Assembly: GCA_002331485.1 (NCBI GenBank)
Contig: DCYS01000036.1
Location: 83,572 to 147,571 of the forward strand
Reading direction: 5' to 3'
Source: Flavobacteriales bacterium UBA2104
GTDB lineage: Bacteria; Bacteroidota; Bacteroidia; Flavobacteriales_D; Crocinitomicaceae
Length of the DNA: 64,000 nt
A model generated the notes under the pieces. That model was not told the DNA's origin. It worked only from the letters and a program-made list of their open reading frames with translations, and searched no databases. Of the stretch, positions 46,401 to 53,650 are shown in pieces (the stretch's first letter is position 1; each line of letters opens with the position of its first letter). The position numbers and the translations under genes are program-made.

Positions 46401-47327
46401 GACACAACATTAACTGCGTCTGGAAATGCTGATACTTATACTTGGGACAATGGTATAACGGATGGTGTTTCATTTACACCTACAGTAGGAACAACAACAT
46501 ATACAGTAACTGCTGAGAACACAAATACAGGATGTACAAATACAGATCAAGTGGATGTAACGGTGAACCCTAATCCTACAGTAAACGCTGGGCTGGATAC
46601 GACTATTTGTGAAGGTGAATCTTTGACACTAAGCGGCAGTGGCACAGCAACTACATATACTTGGGATAATGGAGTAACTGATGGAACACCTTTCACTCCT
46701 GGAACCGGAACCACAACTTATACTGTTACTGGTACAGATGCAAACGGATGTTCGGCAACTGACCAAATTGATGTTAATACTATTCCTCAACCTGTTGCTG
46801 ATTTTTCTGCTACTCCAATGAGTGGTGCTCCTCCTTTGGAAGTTGATTTTTCAAATCAATCATCAAATGGAACTTCATATGACTGGGATTTTGGGAATGG
46901 TTCTACTGCGAGTAATCCATCTAACACTGATGAATCTGAAACATACAATGCTACTGGAACTTACGAAGTTATCTTAGTCGTTTCAAATGGTGATTGTGCT
47001 GATCAATCTTCTTTATTCATCGTTGTCGAAGAGTCTCCGTTGAACTATGTTATTCCTAATGGGTTCACACCGAATGATGATGGTACAAACGACATTTTCC
47101 ATATGAATATTTCGAATGCAGAAAGCGTAGAAATAGAAATATTCAATCGTTGGGGGAATATGGTAGGAAAGATAACCTCATTAGATCCAAGTAATGGATG
47201 GGATGGAAACGACTTTAGTGGAAAACCGGTAACAGATGGAGTATATTTCTACACCTATAAGATCATTGATCTTCAAGGTGAAGAACACACGGGACATCAA
47301 TACTTACATTTAGAGAGAAATAATTAA
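43431..47327 (+). CDS. Giant multi-Ig/PKD surface protein with T9SS type B (gliding-motility) C-terminal domain
   Basis: A 1298-aa protein with a signal peptide (SIWSLLLLTSLFLSQFSIAQ). An N-terminal beta-sandwich region of about 330 aa (LLHHKVNGKWVNI, VYVTDIFPGIDAELIIYPG) is followed by a cysteine-rich segment. Then come about seven Ig-like repeats of 70-80 aa in two subtypes (P-T-I-T-G-x-x-x-Y-C, and D-A-G-x-D-x-x-I-C-x-G-E with a TTTYTVT ending). One PKD domain (PPLEVDFSNQSSNGTSYDWDFG) precedes the type B sorting domain (VIPNGFTPNDDGTNDIFH, IEIFNRWG, NGWDGNDFSGKPVTDGVYFYT). Such CHU_C-type proteins act as adhesins or gliding-associated filaments. I use the ATG at 43431; a TTG directly before it is in frame. 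Only 3 bp separate it from ppx. Confidence 0.92.
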   Translation: MTTTQGTNSIWSLLLLTSLFLSQFSIAQKSALEGMTSKARNFETFDSERASNVEAWKKHNDESYYDHPDFGILLENAPCRNCVEDLSKREKDLRHFIDIEDPTRFYIQKAKGLLHHKVNGKWVNIKHKLEEHGPSSYISPFYLNEVQINCNDQSVTIREGIREVSFNNWSLYKTLNDEQIKVSEANWTNYSAGEDGVYVTDIFPGIDAELIIYPGSIKTNFVINEISINNYDALIFKDDINTNGNTELDFIPIPNGQKGVGDIAISSDGRGIAQYGRAVAYPRGGEKSMIEEIPYAVSKNSISMIVPKEWINKYKDQYKLIIDPLVSASNTLAQASITGSEYNASCNFDNSCDQFLTVPAPANATFDDVLWTFTYEAINGAWLNEGAVRFATGGCVSPSQAGFYWFCNLTGGGTCEGTNVSVFSDLGSCLPAPSCSPQNVNFTMQFFRSCWGTAGCNNDYIGAFSPWTMTITGQTIDYTNISNPINVSSTTVCEGGSINVNTSAQDGVPAYTYNWSFDPSGSPSVGSGANTSITFPNSGTVTLYSIVTDNCGQVSTASQVITVNPNPTPTITGDTEYCQGQSASISTGAFSSYSWSNGANTQNTTVTTADNPITVTVTDANGCSGTSAQYNVTENPNPTPTITGSSTYCAGNTAAISTQAGFSNYSWSNGAGTQSTNVTDADNPITVTVTDANGCSGTSAQFNVTEQANITYSETIEICQGQSATIHGNTETTAGTYQQTFTTATCDSIATITLVVNSLPTITASATQNPICDGESTDLSASGGATYSWDNSLGAGAGHTVNPNTTTTFTVIGTDANGCENTDQIEITVNPLPTVDAGSDVTVCDNQDVTLTASGNATSYSWDNGVTDGVSFTPPTGTTTYTVTGTDANGCENTDQVDVSVGSLPTVNAGADFEACEGEMITLTGSGTATTYNWDNGGVDGVPFSATATTTFTVTGTNSAGCSDTDQITVTVNPLPTVDAGPDITICDGEDTTLTASGNADTYTWDNGITDGVSFTPTVGTTTYTVTAENTNTGCTNTDQVDVTVNPNPTVNAGLDTTICEGESLTLSGSGTATTYTWDNGVTDGTPFTPGTGTTTYTVTGTDANGCSATDQIDVNTIPQPVADFSATPMSGAPPLEVDFSNQSSNGTSYDWDFGNGSTASNPSNTDESETYNATGTYEVILVVSNGDCADQSSLFIVVEESPLNYVIPNGFTPNDDGTNDIFHMNISNAESVEIEIFNRWGNMVGKITSLDPSNGWDGNDFSGKPVTDGVYFYTYKIIDLQGEEHTGHQYLHLERNN
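45270..45517 (+). repeat. Recent internal duplication in the Ig-repeat gene
   Basis: A 32-bp stretch (ending with codons for TDANGCS) is identical at 45270-45301 and 45486-45517, 216 bp apart, exactly 72 codons. Flanking repeat sequence is also close. In-frame spacing and near identity point to recent duplication or gene conversion between Ig repeats. Confidence 0.85.
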
Positions 47328-47329
47328 GA

Positions 47330-48235
47330 TCAAACAGACGAGAACAAGACCCCCTCTTTCAAAGCCGCTGGTGAAAAAACACAGCGGCTTATTTTTTGCT
47401 TTTCTATTACCCACAGCGTCTGCAAAGCAGCAATATGAATCATTCTGTTTCTGTAATTCGGAATCCAGAAGTTCTGTTCACGCTCCTCTAGATCGCTTGC
47501 TATTAAACCCTCAAGCACTTTGATCAGTCCATCAAATGGGATTTCATGAGTTGAAAAATCGTCATATGAGGTGTTTTCAGTTACAAGTTGATAAAACGTT
47601 TCAAAACTTCCAGCTGCACCTATCAAAGTTTCATTATGATATCTGCTAAACAACCCATCCTCAGCATCCTCCATGAATGATACTATCTCTTGTTTCTTGA
47701 TGCTATCTATTCTACCCGGTATATCAAACAATTGGAGAATCCTTGAAACACCAATATTTAAGCTGATAACCTCATCATAACCACTTGAATTGGCAAATAT
47801 AAATTCTGTACTCCCTCCACCGATATCCATAATACAAGAGGGTTCAGTAAAAGAATGAATCCCGTTAACACCTTCATAGATCATCTTGGCTTCTGAATTC
47901 CCATCAATGACCTTTATATTTATTCCGAAAGAAGACTGAATTGTTTTGCTGAATTCATCAGTGTTTTTTGCATCCCTCAATGCTGAAGTTCCGAACGCAT
48001 AGATATTCGAAGTCTTTACTTCATACTCACGACAGGCTTGGAAGAAATGCTCAATTGTGAAAACTGCCCGCTCTGTTGCAGACTTCGTGATCCTTTTCTC
48101 ATTTATACCGCCCTCTCCAAGACTAACGAAGGACTTATCGGTGTACAGAACAGAAAACTTATTCGTGGTTTCATCCCGATCCACGATGATCAAATCAAAG
48201 GTGTTTGTCCCTAGGTCAATTACTGCAACTCTCAT
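47330..48235 (-). CDS. Ppx/GppA family exopolyphosphatase/pppGpp phosphohydrolase
   Basis: A 301-aa ASKHA-fold phosphatase. The N-terminal phosphate loop is VAVIDLGTNTFDLIIVD near 3-19, and the second ATPase-like motif is CIMDIGGGSTEFIFA near 139-153. It covers only the two-domain core and lacks the C-terminal HD domains of E. coli Ppx (513 aa), as usual for the short Bacteroidetes form. It hydrolyses terminal phosphates of polyphosphate and/or pppGpp; which of the two cannot be told here. Its C-terminal codons (KISRCVFSPAALKEG) also encode, on the other strand, the terminator of the neighbouring gene. Confidence 0.88.
   Translation of the reverse strand: MRVAVIDLGTNTFDLIIVDRDETTNKFSVLYTDKSFVSLGEGGINEKRITKSATERAVFTIEHFFQACREYEVKTSNIYAFGTSALRDAKNTDEFSKTIQSSFGINIKVIDGNSEAKMIYEGVNGIHSFTEPSCIMDIGGGSTEFIFANSSGYDEVISLNIGVSRILQLFDIPGRIDSIKKQEIVSFMEDAEDGLFSRYHNETLIGAAGSFETFYQLVTENTSYDDFSTHEIPFDGLIKVLEGLIASDLEEREQNFWIPNYRNRMIHIAALQTLWVIEKQKISRCVFSPAALKEGVLFSSV
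47362..47402 (+). terminator. Terminator of the type B surface protein, embedded in the ppx coding region
   Basis: AAGCCGCTG (47362-47370) and CAGCGGCTT (47382-47390) form a perfect 9-bp stem with an 11-nt loop. It is followed by ATTTTTTGCTTTT on the + strand. It lies 35 bp past the surface-protein stop and wholly within the last codons of the opposing ppx gene. Confidence 0.82.
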
Positions 48236-48240
48236 TCACC

Positions 48241-49554
48241 TTACTTTTTGATCCATCTCAACAATAAGGGCAATTTCAGACGATGACCAAACTGTAGTAT
48301 TCCGTTTCGATAGATCCTGGATGCAAGAATAAGGAAAACTATAGCACTAATCATCAATATGAATAATGACAAATATAGTTTCCAGGCTCCGCCATTAGAA
48401 AAACCGTATGATAGCTCAACCATCATGACTGTTGGAGCGGTAAAAGGAATATATCCTAACCATTCACTGAGTAAGGAGTCGGGATAATAGATCTCATAGT
48501 ATCCTGCGACAATTGCAAGAAGTAAGATCATTACGATTGGAATAACAAATTGCTGACCGTCTGATTCTGAACCTACTGATGAACCGATCATTGCAAAGAA
48601 CGCACTGTAAAACAAATAACCTGCAATGAAGAATAGCGAAAAGAATACAAGCATATTTGAATATTGAATTTGCTTATAGATCAATTCGACAAAAGGGCTC
48701 TGTTGAGCAAAACTATTTACTTCATTTGCTTGCTCGCCCAGTTGATTGGCTACCATAGCAGGGTCTAATAGGTCTGGGAAAAACACAATGCGAAGTATCC
48801 ACAACCCTAAACTTATGAGGACTCCCCATACAACAAATTGAATAAATGCCGCAAAACCAATTCCCAGTATCTTGCCAGATAGCAGCTGACTTGGTGATAC
48901 ACTGGACAATAGTACCTCAACTATACGATTAGATTTTTCTTTAGCGACACCTCGAAGCATCGTCATACCGAAAGAAAGGATAAAAAAGATGATGATCGAG
49001 CCGAACACAAAACCAACCCAACCTGAAGTCTCAGACCTCTTATCTCTTGGGTCATAGGTGTCTTTTAGTGAGAATTGAAGTGGTTGTTTAATCGCTCTAA
49101 ACTCTTTCAGAGACATTGAGCTGAACTCTTTCACCAATATTTCCTCTAACCTTCGCTCAACGTGATGCGCGAGCCTCCTTTGTACCAGCTCCGACGGTTT
49201 TGACCTGTAGGAAATAATTACATTCTTATTCTTTAGAACGCGCTCATTTACCCATACAGCCAAATCGTATTTTTGAAATTTCTTATCGTTCGCAAACTCG
49301 TCATAGTCAATATAAGCATTGATAAAATCGATCGAAAAAAGTGGATCCTTCTTTGGGTTAAGTTTGTTTTCGAACAGTTCAGTCTCATCCATGATCAAAA
49401 CTTCCCAAGACTGCTTCTTAGCACCAGTGGAGGACAAAAATATGTAGAGTAAACCAAGTACTACCAACGGTCCAATGATCATTAATGAGATGTAAGACCG
49501 TGTGGTTAGACGCTCCCATATTTCTCTTTTTGCTATGAGTAGTATCTTATTCAT
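48241..49554 (-). CDS. ABC-2 type permease (NatB-like)
   Basis: A 437-aa membrane protein. A first helix follows KREIWERLTTRSYISLMIIGPLVVLGLLYI. Next is a large extracytoplasmic domain of about 150 aa, then five or six helices (WVGFVFGSIIIFFILSFGMTMLRGVAKEKSNRIVEVLLSS carries the typical ABC-2 E-K-x-x-R-x-x-E-x-L motif). The order resembles NatB and other Na+/drug or lipoprotein-type exporters. I start at the ATG at 49554 (MNKILLIAKRE), which overlaps the ATPase stop by 8 bp. The frame runs further upstream into that gene, without support. The substrate is unknown. Confidence 0.88.
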   Translation of the reverse strand: MNKILLIAKREIWERLTTRSYISLMIIGPLVVLGLLYIFLSSTGAKKQSWEVLIMDETELFENKLNPKKDPLFSIDFINAYIDYDEFANDKKFQKYDLAVWVNERVLKNKNVIISYRSKPSELVQRRLAHHVERRLEEILVKEFSSMSLKEFRAIKQPLQFSLKDTYDPRDKRSETSGWVGFVFGSIIIFFILSFGMTMLRGVAKEKSNRIVEVLLSSVSPSQLLSGKILGIGFAAFIQFVVWGVLISLGLWILRIVFFPDLLDPAMVANQLGEQANEVNSFAQQSPFVELIYKQIQYSNMLVFFSLFFIAGYLFYSAFFAMIGSSVGSESDGQQFVIPIVMILLLAIVAGYYEIYYPDSLLSEWLGYIPFTAPTVMMVELSYGFSNGGAWKLYLSLFILMISAIVFLILASRIYRNGILQFGHRLKLPLLLRWIKK

Positions 49555-50476
49555 CTTCGACCTCTTTTTTAGGTTGAACCTGCTGAACAAAGACCTCATC
49601 CATTCCCGGTAAAACCTCATGAACCGATAAGATCTTAACCTGACCCATCACCGCATTTAAGAGGTCGTTAATTGAGTTTTCCTTTCGCATTTTCAACCGA
49701 ACACAAAATTGATTCTCTCCTTTATCGATCTTTTCAATAATTTCATAACCTACCCATAAAGCATTAGCAAATGATATCATATTGCCTTCAAAGCAGATTT
49801 CATATAAACCCTCTTTATGTTGATCCCGAAGGTTTGTTATACTTCCTTCGAGTAGCATTTCTCCTTGGTTAATGAGTACTGCTCTATCACAGATCGCCTC
49901 AACACTATTCATATTGTGAGTTGAGATCAGAATAGTTCGTCCTTCTTTCTTAAAACGTTTGATCTCATCCCTGATCAATTCTATATTCACAGGGTCAAAT
50001 CCACTAAATGGCTCATCTAAGATCAATAGTGAAGGGTCGTGAAGAACTGTAGCGATAAACTGGATCTTTTGAGCCATTCCTTTTGACAGCTCCTCTATAC
50101 GTTTCTTTCCCCAATCCTCAATGCTAAATTTCTCTAGCCAAAAATTGATCTGTTGCTTCGCGTCCTTTTTACTCATACCACGCAGTCTTGCAAGGTAAAG
50201 TAGTTGTCTGTGCACAGACATCGTTTTATACAGCCCTCGTTCCTCTGGAAGATAACCGATCTCCGCAAGATCTGCCGACCTCATTACTTTTCCCTTAAAG
50301 AGGATATGTCCTCTATCCTGATCAATGATCTGGTTAATAATCCTCATTAGGGAAGTTTTACCAGCACCATTAGGTCCTAATAATCCCAGGATCTCTCCTT
50401 CCTTGACACTGAAGTTGATGTCGTGCAAAATCTTTTGACGACGATAACTTTTTGATATTTCCTCTATTGTTAGCAC
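49547..50476 (-). CDS. ABC transporter ATP-binding protein (NatA-like)
   Basis: A 309-aa ATPase. Walker A is GLLGPNGAGKTS, the Q-loop region contains IGYLPEERGLYKTM, the signature is LSKGMAQKIQ (a divergent LSGGQ), Walker B is LLILDEPFSGFDPV, and the H-loop is ISTHNM. The 'YLPEERGLY' form is typical of NatA-type exporter ATPases. A C-terminal extension (about 80 aa) is usual for the group. I prefer the GTG at 50476, four bases after the upstream stop, giving MLTIEEISKSYRRQ. A GTG at 50509 would overlap the Crp gene by 29 bp. It pairs with the permease just downstream. Confidence 0.9.
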   Translation of the reverse strand: MLTIEEISKSYRRQKILHDINFSVKEGEILGLLGPNGAGKTSLMRIINQIIDQDRGHILFKGKVMRSADLAEIGYLPEERGLYKTMSVHRQLLYLARLRGMSKKDAKQQINFWLEKFSIEDWGKKRIEELSKGMAQKIQFIATVLHDPSLLILDEPFSGFDPVNIELIRDEIKRFKKEGRTILISTHNMNSVEAICDRAVLINQGEMLLEGSITNLRDQHKEGLYEICFEGNMISFANALWVGYEIIEKIDKGENQFCVRLKMRKENSINDLLNAVMGQVKILSVHEVLPGMDEVFVQQVQPKKEVEDE

Positions 50477-50480
50477 TAGA

Positions 50481-51128
50481 TTATGCGGTTTCTTCCATTT
50501 CGAACGCACTCAATAACTTAATCTGATTTCTATATAATAAAAGGAGATCATCGTTCTCCATTTTTTTGAGTAATCTAGAAATCACAACTCGCGAAGTGGC
50601 TAGATCTCGTGCAATTTCTTCATGTGATAAATTGAGCAGTTTGGATCCCGAATGTTTCGACTTTTGTTGAAGATAATGTTTCAGTCGCTCATCAAGTTTT
50701 TGGAATGCGATCTGATCGATCGTGTGTAACATTTCGTTGAAACGACTTCTGATCGTACCCATCACAAAACTCTTCCACGTAGAATATTTCCGGAGCCATT
50801 CATCCATTACAGAGATAGGTACAGTCAACATTACAACATCGTCCTCTGCGACGGCTTTAATTTCACTCGGAAATTGTTCCATACAGCAAGTAAATGTCAT
50901 TGCACAACTTTCTTGAGCATTCACGTAATACAACAGTATTTCCTTACCGTCCTCATCTCTTCGAGATACTTTAACTGTTCCCGAGGCGATGATCGGCATA
51001 CTTCTAACGATCTGACCATAATCCAATATGGTCTCCCCTGCTTTTATCTCAACTTCAGTAGCTTTTTCTTCAAATTCTTCCAGCAATTTTGGCTCAAAGA
51101 TCATTTTGAATTTTTCTAATGCATCCAT
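50481..51128 (-). CDS. Crp/Fnr family transcriptional regulator
   Basis: A 215-aa regulator. An N-terminal cNMP-binding-like beta barrel (VEIKAGETILDYGQIVRSMPIIASGTVKVSRRDEDGKE) is followed by the dimerisation helix. The C-terminal winged helix has the recognition helix in SHEEIARDLATSRVVISRLLKKME. The barrel has a CAMTFTCCMEQ stretch with three cysteines (CAMTFTCC). The classical FNR cluster cysteines at the N-terminus are not present, so oxygen or redox sensing is only a possibility. It is the first gene of the operon with the ABC pair, and divergent from fbp across a 109-bp region that holds a palindrome. Confidence 0.9.
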   Translation of the reverse strand: MDALEKFKMIFEPKLLEEFEEKATEVEIKAGETILDYGQIVRSMPIIASGTVKVSRRDEDGKEILLYYVNAQESCAMTFTCCMEQFPSEIKAVAEDDVVMLTVPISVMDEWLRKYSTWKSFVMGTIRSRFNEMLHTIDQIAFQKLDERLKHYLQQKSKHSGSKLLNLSHEEIARDLATSRVVISRLLKKMENDDLLLLYRNQIKLLSAFEMEETA

Positions 51129-51189
51129 ACATCAAAAATAATTGATTTTATCAGAATTCAACCGCTCCAACGATGTTTTCAGAAATCGT

Positions 51190-51205
51190 TCGGGAGATGT
51201 CCCGA
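51190..51205. promoter_or_regulatory. Palindrome between the Crp-type regulator and fbp
   Basis: TCGGGAGATGTCCCGA is a perfect 6-bp inverted repeat around GATG, in the centre of the 109-bp divergent intergenic region. A GATATTTG element (one mismatch from TAnnTTTG) lies about 10 bp on the fbp side. It could be an operator, but it does not resemble the usual TTGAT/ATCAA Crp-Fnr half-sites. Confidence 0.4.
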
Positions 51206-51237
51206 CAAATCACGATATTTGTAAAAAATTTCTTGGT

Positions 51238-52254
51238 ATGGCAAAAATTACCACTCTTAGTGAATTCATAATGCAACGACAAAAGGACTTCCCTTATGCA
51301 ACAGGTGAATTAACAAGTCTGCTTAACGACATTTCGATCGCTTCCAAGATCGTAAATCGAGACGTGAATCGTGCAGGACTTGTAGACATACTGGGTGCAA
51401 AAGGTGAAACAAATGTTCAAGGGGAAGAGCAACAAAAACTGGATGTTATCGCCGATGAAGCATTCATAAATGCATTCAAAACAGGAGGTGAAGTATGTGG
51501 TATCGCCTCAGAAGAAAATGAAGATTTTGTGGCATTTGAAGAAGAACATTCGAAAAATGGTAAGTATGTTGTTCTTTTCGATCCACTTGACGGATCGTCA
51601 AATATAGATGTTAATGTATCTATTGGAACGATCTTCTCCATCTATAGAAGAAAATCAGAAGTTGGAACATTAGCAACGAAAGAAGATATGTTGCAAAAGG
51701 GAACTGAACAAGTTGCTGCAGGATATGTTCTTTACGGATCTTCTGCTATGCTTGTATATACCACTGGAAAAGGAGTAAACGGATTTACATTAGATCCATC
51801 AATCGGTGAATTTTGTCTTTCTCACCCAAATATCAAAATGCCGGAGACAGGGAAAACATATTCTATGAATGAAGGAAATCTCGATCGATGTGACCCGGGA
51901 TTAAAAGATTACGTAAAATATTGTCGTGCTGACGATCCTTCAACCAACCGGCCATATTCAGGAAGATATATTGGATCGCTTGTTGCGGATTTTCATAGAA
52001 ACCTTCTTAAAGGTGGAATTTATATTTATCCAACTACGAACAACTGGAAAGAAGGAAGGTTGAGACTCTTATACGAATGTAATCCTCTAGCATTTATTGC
52101 AGAACAGGCTGGCGGTATCGCAACAGATGGTCATCATCGAATTATGGAGATCGAACCAACAAAACTGCACCAACGATGTGGTTATTATGTAGGCTCTTCT
52201 CAAATGGTTGAAAAAGCAATGAGTTGTTTACAAGAACGCCCAGCAACAGTTTAA
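51238..52254 (+). CDS. fbp: Class I fructose-1,6-bisphosphatase
   Basis: A gluconeogenic phosphatase of 338 aa, normal length, converting fructose-1,6-bisphosphate to fructose-6-phosphate. [25 protein letters not shown] is the usual start. The metal/phosphate motif is [23 protein letters not shown] and [12 protein letters not shown] are further family blocks. I use the ATG at 51238, where family similarity begins. The open frame reaches back to 51142 across the palindrome, which is unlikely to be coding. The gene is divergent from the Crp-type regulator and may be controlled by it (inference). Confidence 0.95.
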   Translation: MAKITTLSEFIMQRQKDFPYATGELTSLLNDISIASKIVNRDVNRAGLVDILGAKGETNVQGEEQQKLDVIADEAFINAFKTGGEVCGIASEENEDFVAFEEEHSKNGKYVVLFDPLDGSSNIDVNVSIGTIFSIYRRKSEVGTLATKEDMLQKGTEQVAAGYVLYGSSAMLVYTTGKGVNGFTLDPSIGEFCLSHPNIKMPETGKTYSMNEGNLDRCDPGLKDYVKYCRADDPSTNRPYSGRYIGSLVADFHRNLLKGGIYIYPTTNNWKEGRLRLLYECNPLAFIAEQAGGIATDGHHRIMEIEPTKLHQRCGYYVGSSQMVEKAMSCLQERPATV

Positions 52255-52268
52255 ACATTAGACCCGTC

Positions 52269-52631
52269 ATGAAAAAAATATTTCACCTTTCAAGTTGTAA
52301 TACGAACCAAAAGATCCTAAAGGAAATTAACCCAGGAGATGATGTAGAGCTTCAAGACATCAAAAAAGAAAATATTGACGAGAAAACGCTTGATTTTATC
52401 AAAAGCAAAGTTGGGTCTTATGAAAAAATGTTCAGTAAACGTGCAATGAAGTATCGTTCTATGGGTCTTAACGAAATGGATCTTTCAGAACAGGATTATA
52501 AAAAGTACATGTTAGAGGAATACACTTTTCTAAAACGACCTTTTATCATTCTGGAAGATCAAGTGTTTGTTGGAAATGCGAAAAAAACTGTAGAAGCCGC
52601 TAAGCAAGCATACGAGTCGCTTCATGAATAA
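52269..52631 (+). CDS. ArsC/Spx/YffB-like thioredoxin-fold protein
   Basis: A 120-aa protein with the ArsC/Spx family order. FHLSSCNTNQKIL carries the single N-terminal cysteine in place of the CxxC of Spx or the C-x-T of ArsC. FLKRPFIILEDQVFVGNAKKT gives the cis-proline and the R before it. The R triad of true arsenate reductases is incomplete, so it is probably not an arsenate reductase. Members of this branch are common uncharacterised genes in Bacteroidetes. I use the ATG at 52269; an upstream extension overlaps fbp. It overlaps the following permease gene by 8 bp. Confidence 0.82.
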   Translation: MKKIFHLSSCNTNQKILKEINPGDDVELQDIKKENIDEKTLDFIKSKVGSYEKMFSKRAMKYRSMGLNEMDLSEQDYKKYMLEEYTFLKRPFIILEDQVFVGNAKKTVEAAKQAYESLHE

Positions 52632-53577
52632 AGTTATACTCGCCCATTTTGCGCTTTTCGCCCTTAACATGTTGTATGGAGCGAATCATCTTCTGGCAAA
52701 AGGAGTAATGCCGGATTATTTAGGGCCAAATGCTTTTATTTTTCTTAGGGCGGTAACAACTACCCTTCTTTTTATTGCCATCTTCTTGATCTTTATTAGA
52801 GAAAAAGTAAATCGTAAAGATCTTCCAAGACTCGCAGTTACAGGGTTTTTTGGGGTGGCTATGAATCAGCTTTTCTTTTTTAATGGTCTCGAATTAACTT
52901 CACCAATTAATGTAGGGATCATTATGACTTCAACGCCAATTTTAGTCGTTATCCTGTCTTATTTTATACTTAAGGAGAAAATTACCATATTAAAAGCAGT
53001 TGGTGTCTTTGTTGGGGCAATTGGAGCAATAGCGTTAACAACACTCGGAAAAGAACCCGGATTCGATTCTCCAATGGGTGACCTTTTCATATTTATAAAC
53101 GCCTTGTCTTTCGGAATATATCTGGTTATTGTTAAACCACTTATGAGTAAGTATAAACCTTTAACTGTAATCACCTACAATTTTATTTTTGGGATTGGAT
53201 TTATACTTTGCTATCCCGGTGTATGGTCAGATCTCAGTGAAGCTCAGTTCAGTTTGTTTCCTGATGTAGTTTGGCTAAAGATCGGATACGTAATTTTTGG
53301 AGCCACCTTCTTAACCTATTTACTCAACATTTTTGCAATCAAACATGTGTCACCTAGCGTAAGCGGAAGTTATATCTACACGCAACCTATGTTGGTCATG
53401 ATATTCACTGTGCTATTTGCTTATTTTGGCTGGACAGAGAGTTTTGTTGGAGCAATTTCACTTGAAAAGATCGCTTACATGTTAATGATATTTTTAGGAG
53501 TATTCCTAATATCTCGTTCCACTTACCTTCAACGCAAAAGAAAAGCAAGTGGAGATAAGGATGATTCTGATCTTTAG
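52624..53577 (+). CDS. EamA/DMT family permease
   Basis: A 317-aa membrane protein with ten hydrophobic helices arranged as two EamA repeats. Repeat 1 has NHLLAKGVMPDYLGPNAFIFLRAV and NQLFFFNGLELTSPINVGIIMTSTPILVVI. Repeat 2 has VSPSVSGSYIYTQPMLVMIF. It exports or imports small metabolites of unknown identity (amino acids, purines and sugar phosphates occur in the family). The C-terminus is a short charged tail. The start lies 8 bp inside the ArsC-like gene, so the two are translationally coupled. Confidence 0.88.
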   Translation: MNKVILAHFALFALNMLYGANHLLAKGVMPDYLGPNAFIFLRAVTTTLLFIAIFLIFIREKVNRKDLPRLAVTGFFGVAMNQLFFFNGLELTSPINVGIIMTSTPILVVILSYFILKEKITILKAVGVFVGAIGAIALTTLGKEPGFDSPMGDLFIFINALSFGIYLVIVKPLMSKYKPLTVITYNFIFGIGFILCYPGVWSDLSEAQFSLFPDVVWLKIGYVIFGATFLTYLLNIFAIKHVSPSVSGSYIYTQPMLVMIFTVLFAYFGWTESFVGAISLEKIAYMLMIFLGVFLISRSTYLQRKRKASGDKDDSDL

Positions 53578-53636
53578 TTCCTGGCAGTTTTTACTTTTCA
53601 TTAACATACGTTACTTGACGTAATCGTATATTTGTT

Positions 53637-53644
53637 TCAAACCC
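53637..53644 (+). promoter_or_regulatory. -7 element of the alkaline phosphatase gene (possibly leaderless)
   Basis: TATATTTG is a perfect TAnnTTTG. It sits only 6 bases before the ATG at 53651, so the expected start point falls at or inside the start codon. No TTG lies at the ideal -33 position. Confidence 0.5.
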
Positions 53645-53650
53645 ATAACT

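Noticed and set aside
49555..49620. N-terminal extension of the ABC permease
   Set aside because: It lies inside the ATPase gene and has no similarity to ABC-2 permeases; MNKILLIAKRE is the natural start.
51142..51237. N-terminal extension of fbp
   Set aside because: It spans the palindrome and the presumed promoter; class I FBPases start close to the ATG at 51238.
52269..52631. Arsenate reductase
   Set aside because: Only one cysteine is in the active-site loop and the arginine pattern is incomplete; no ars genes are nearby. It is kept as an ArsC/Spx-like protein.
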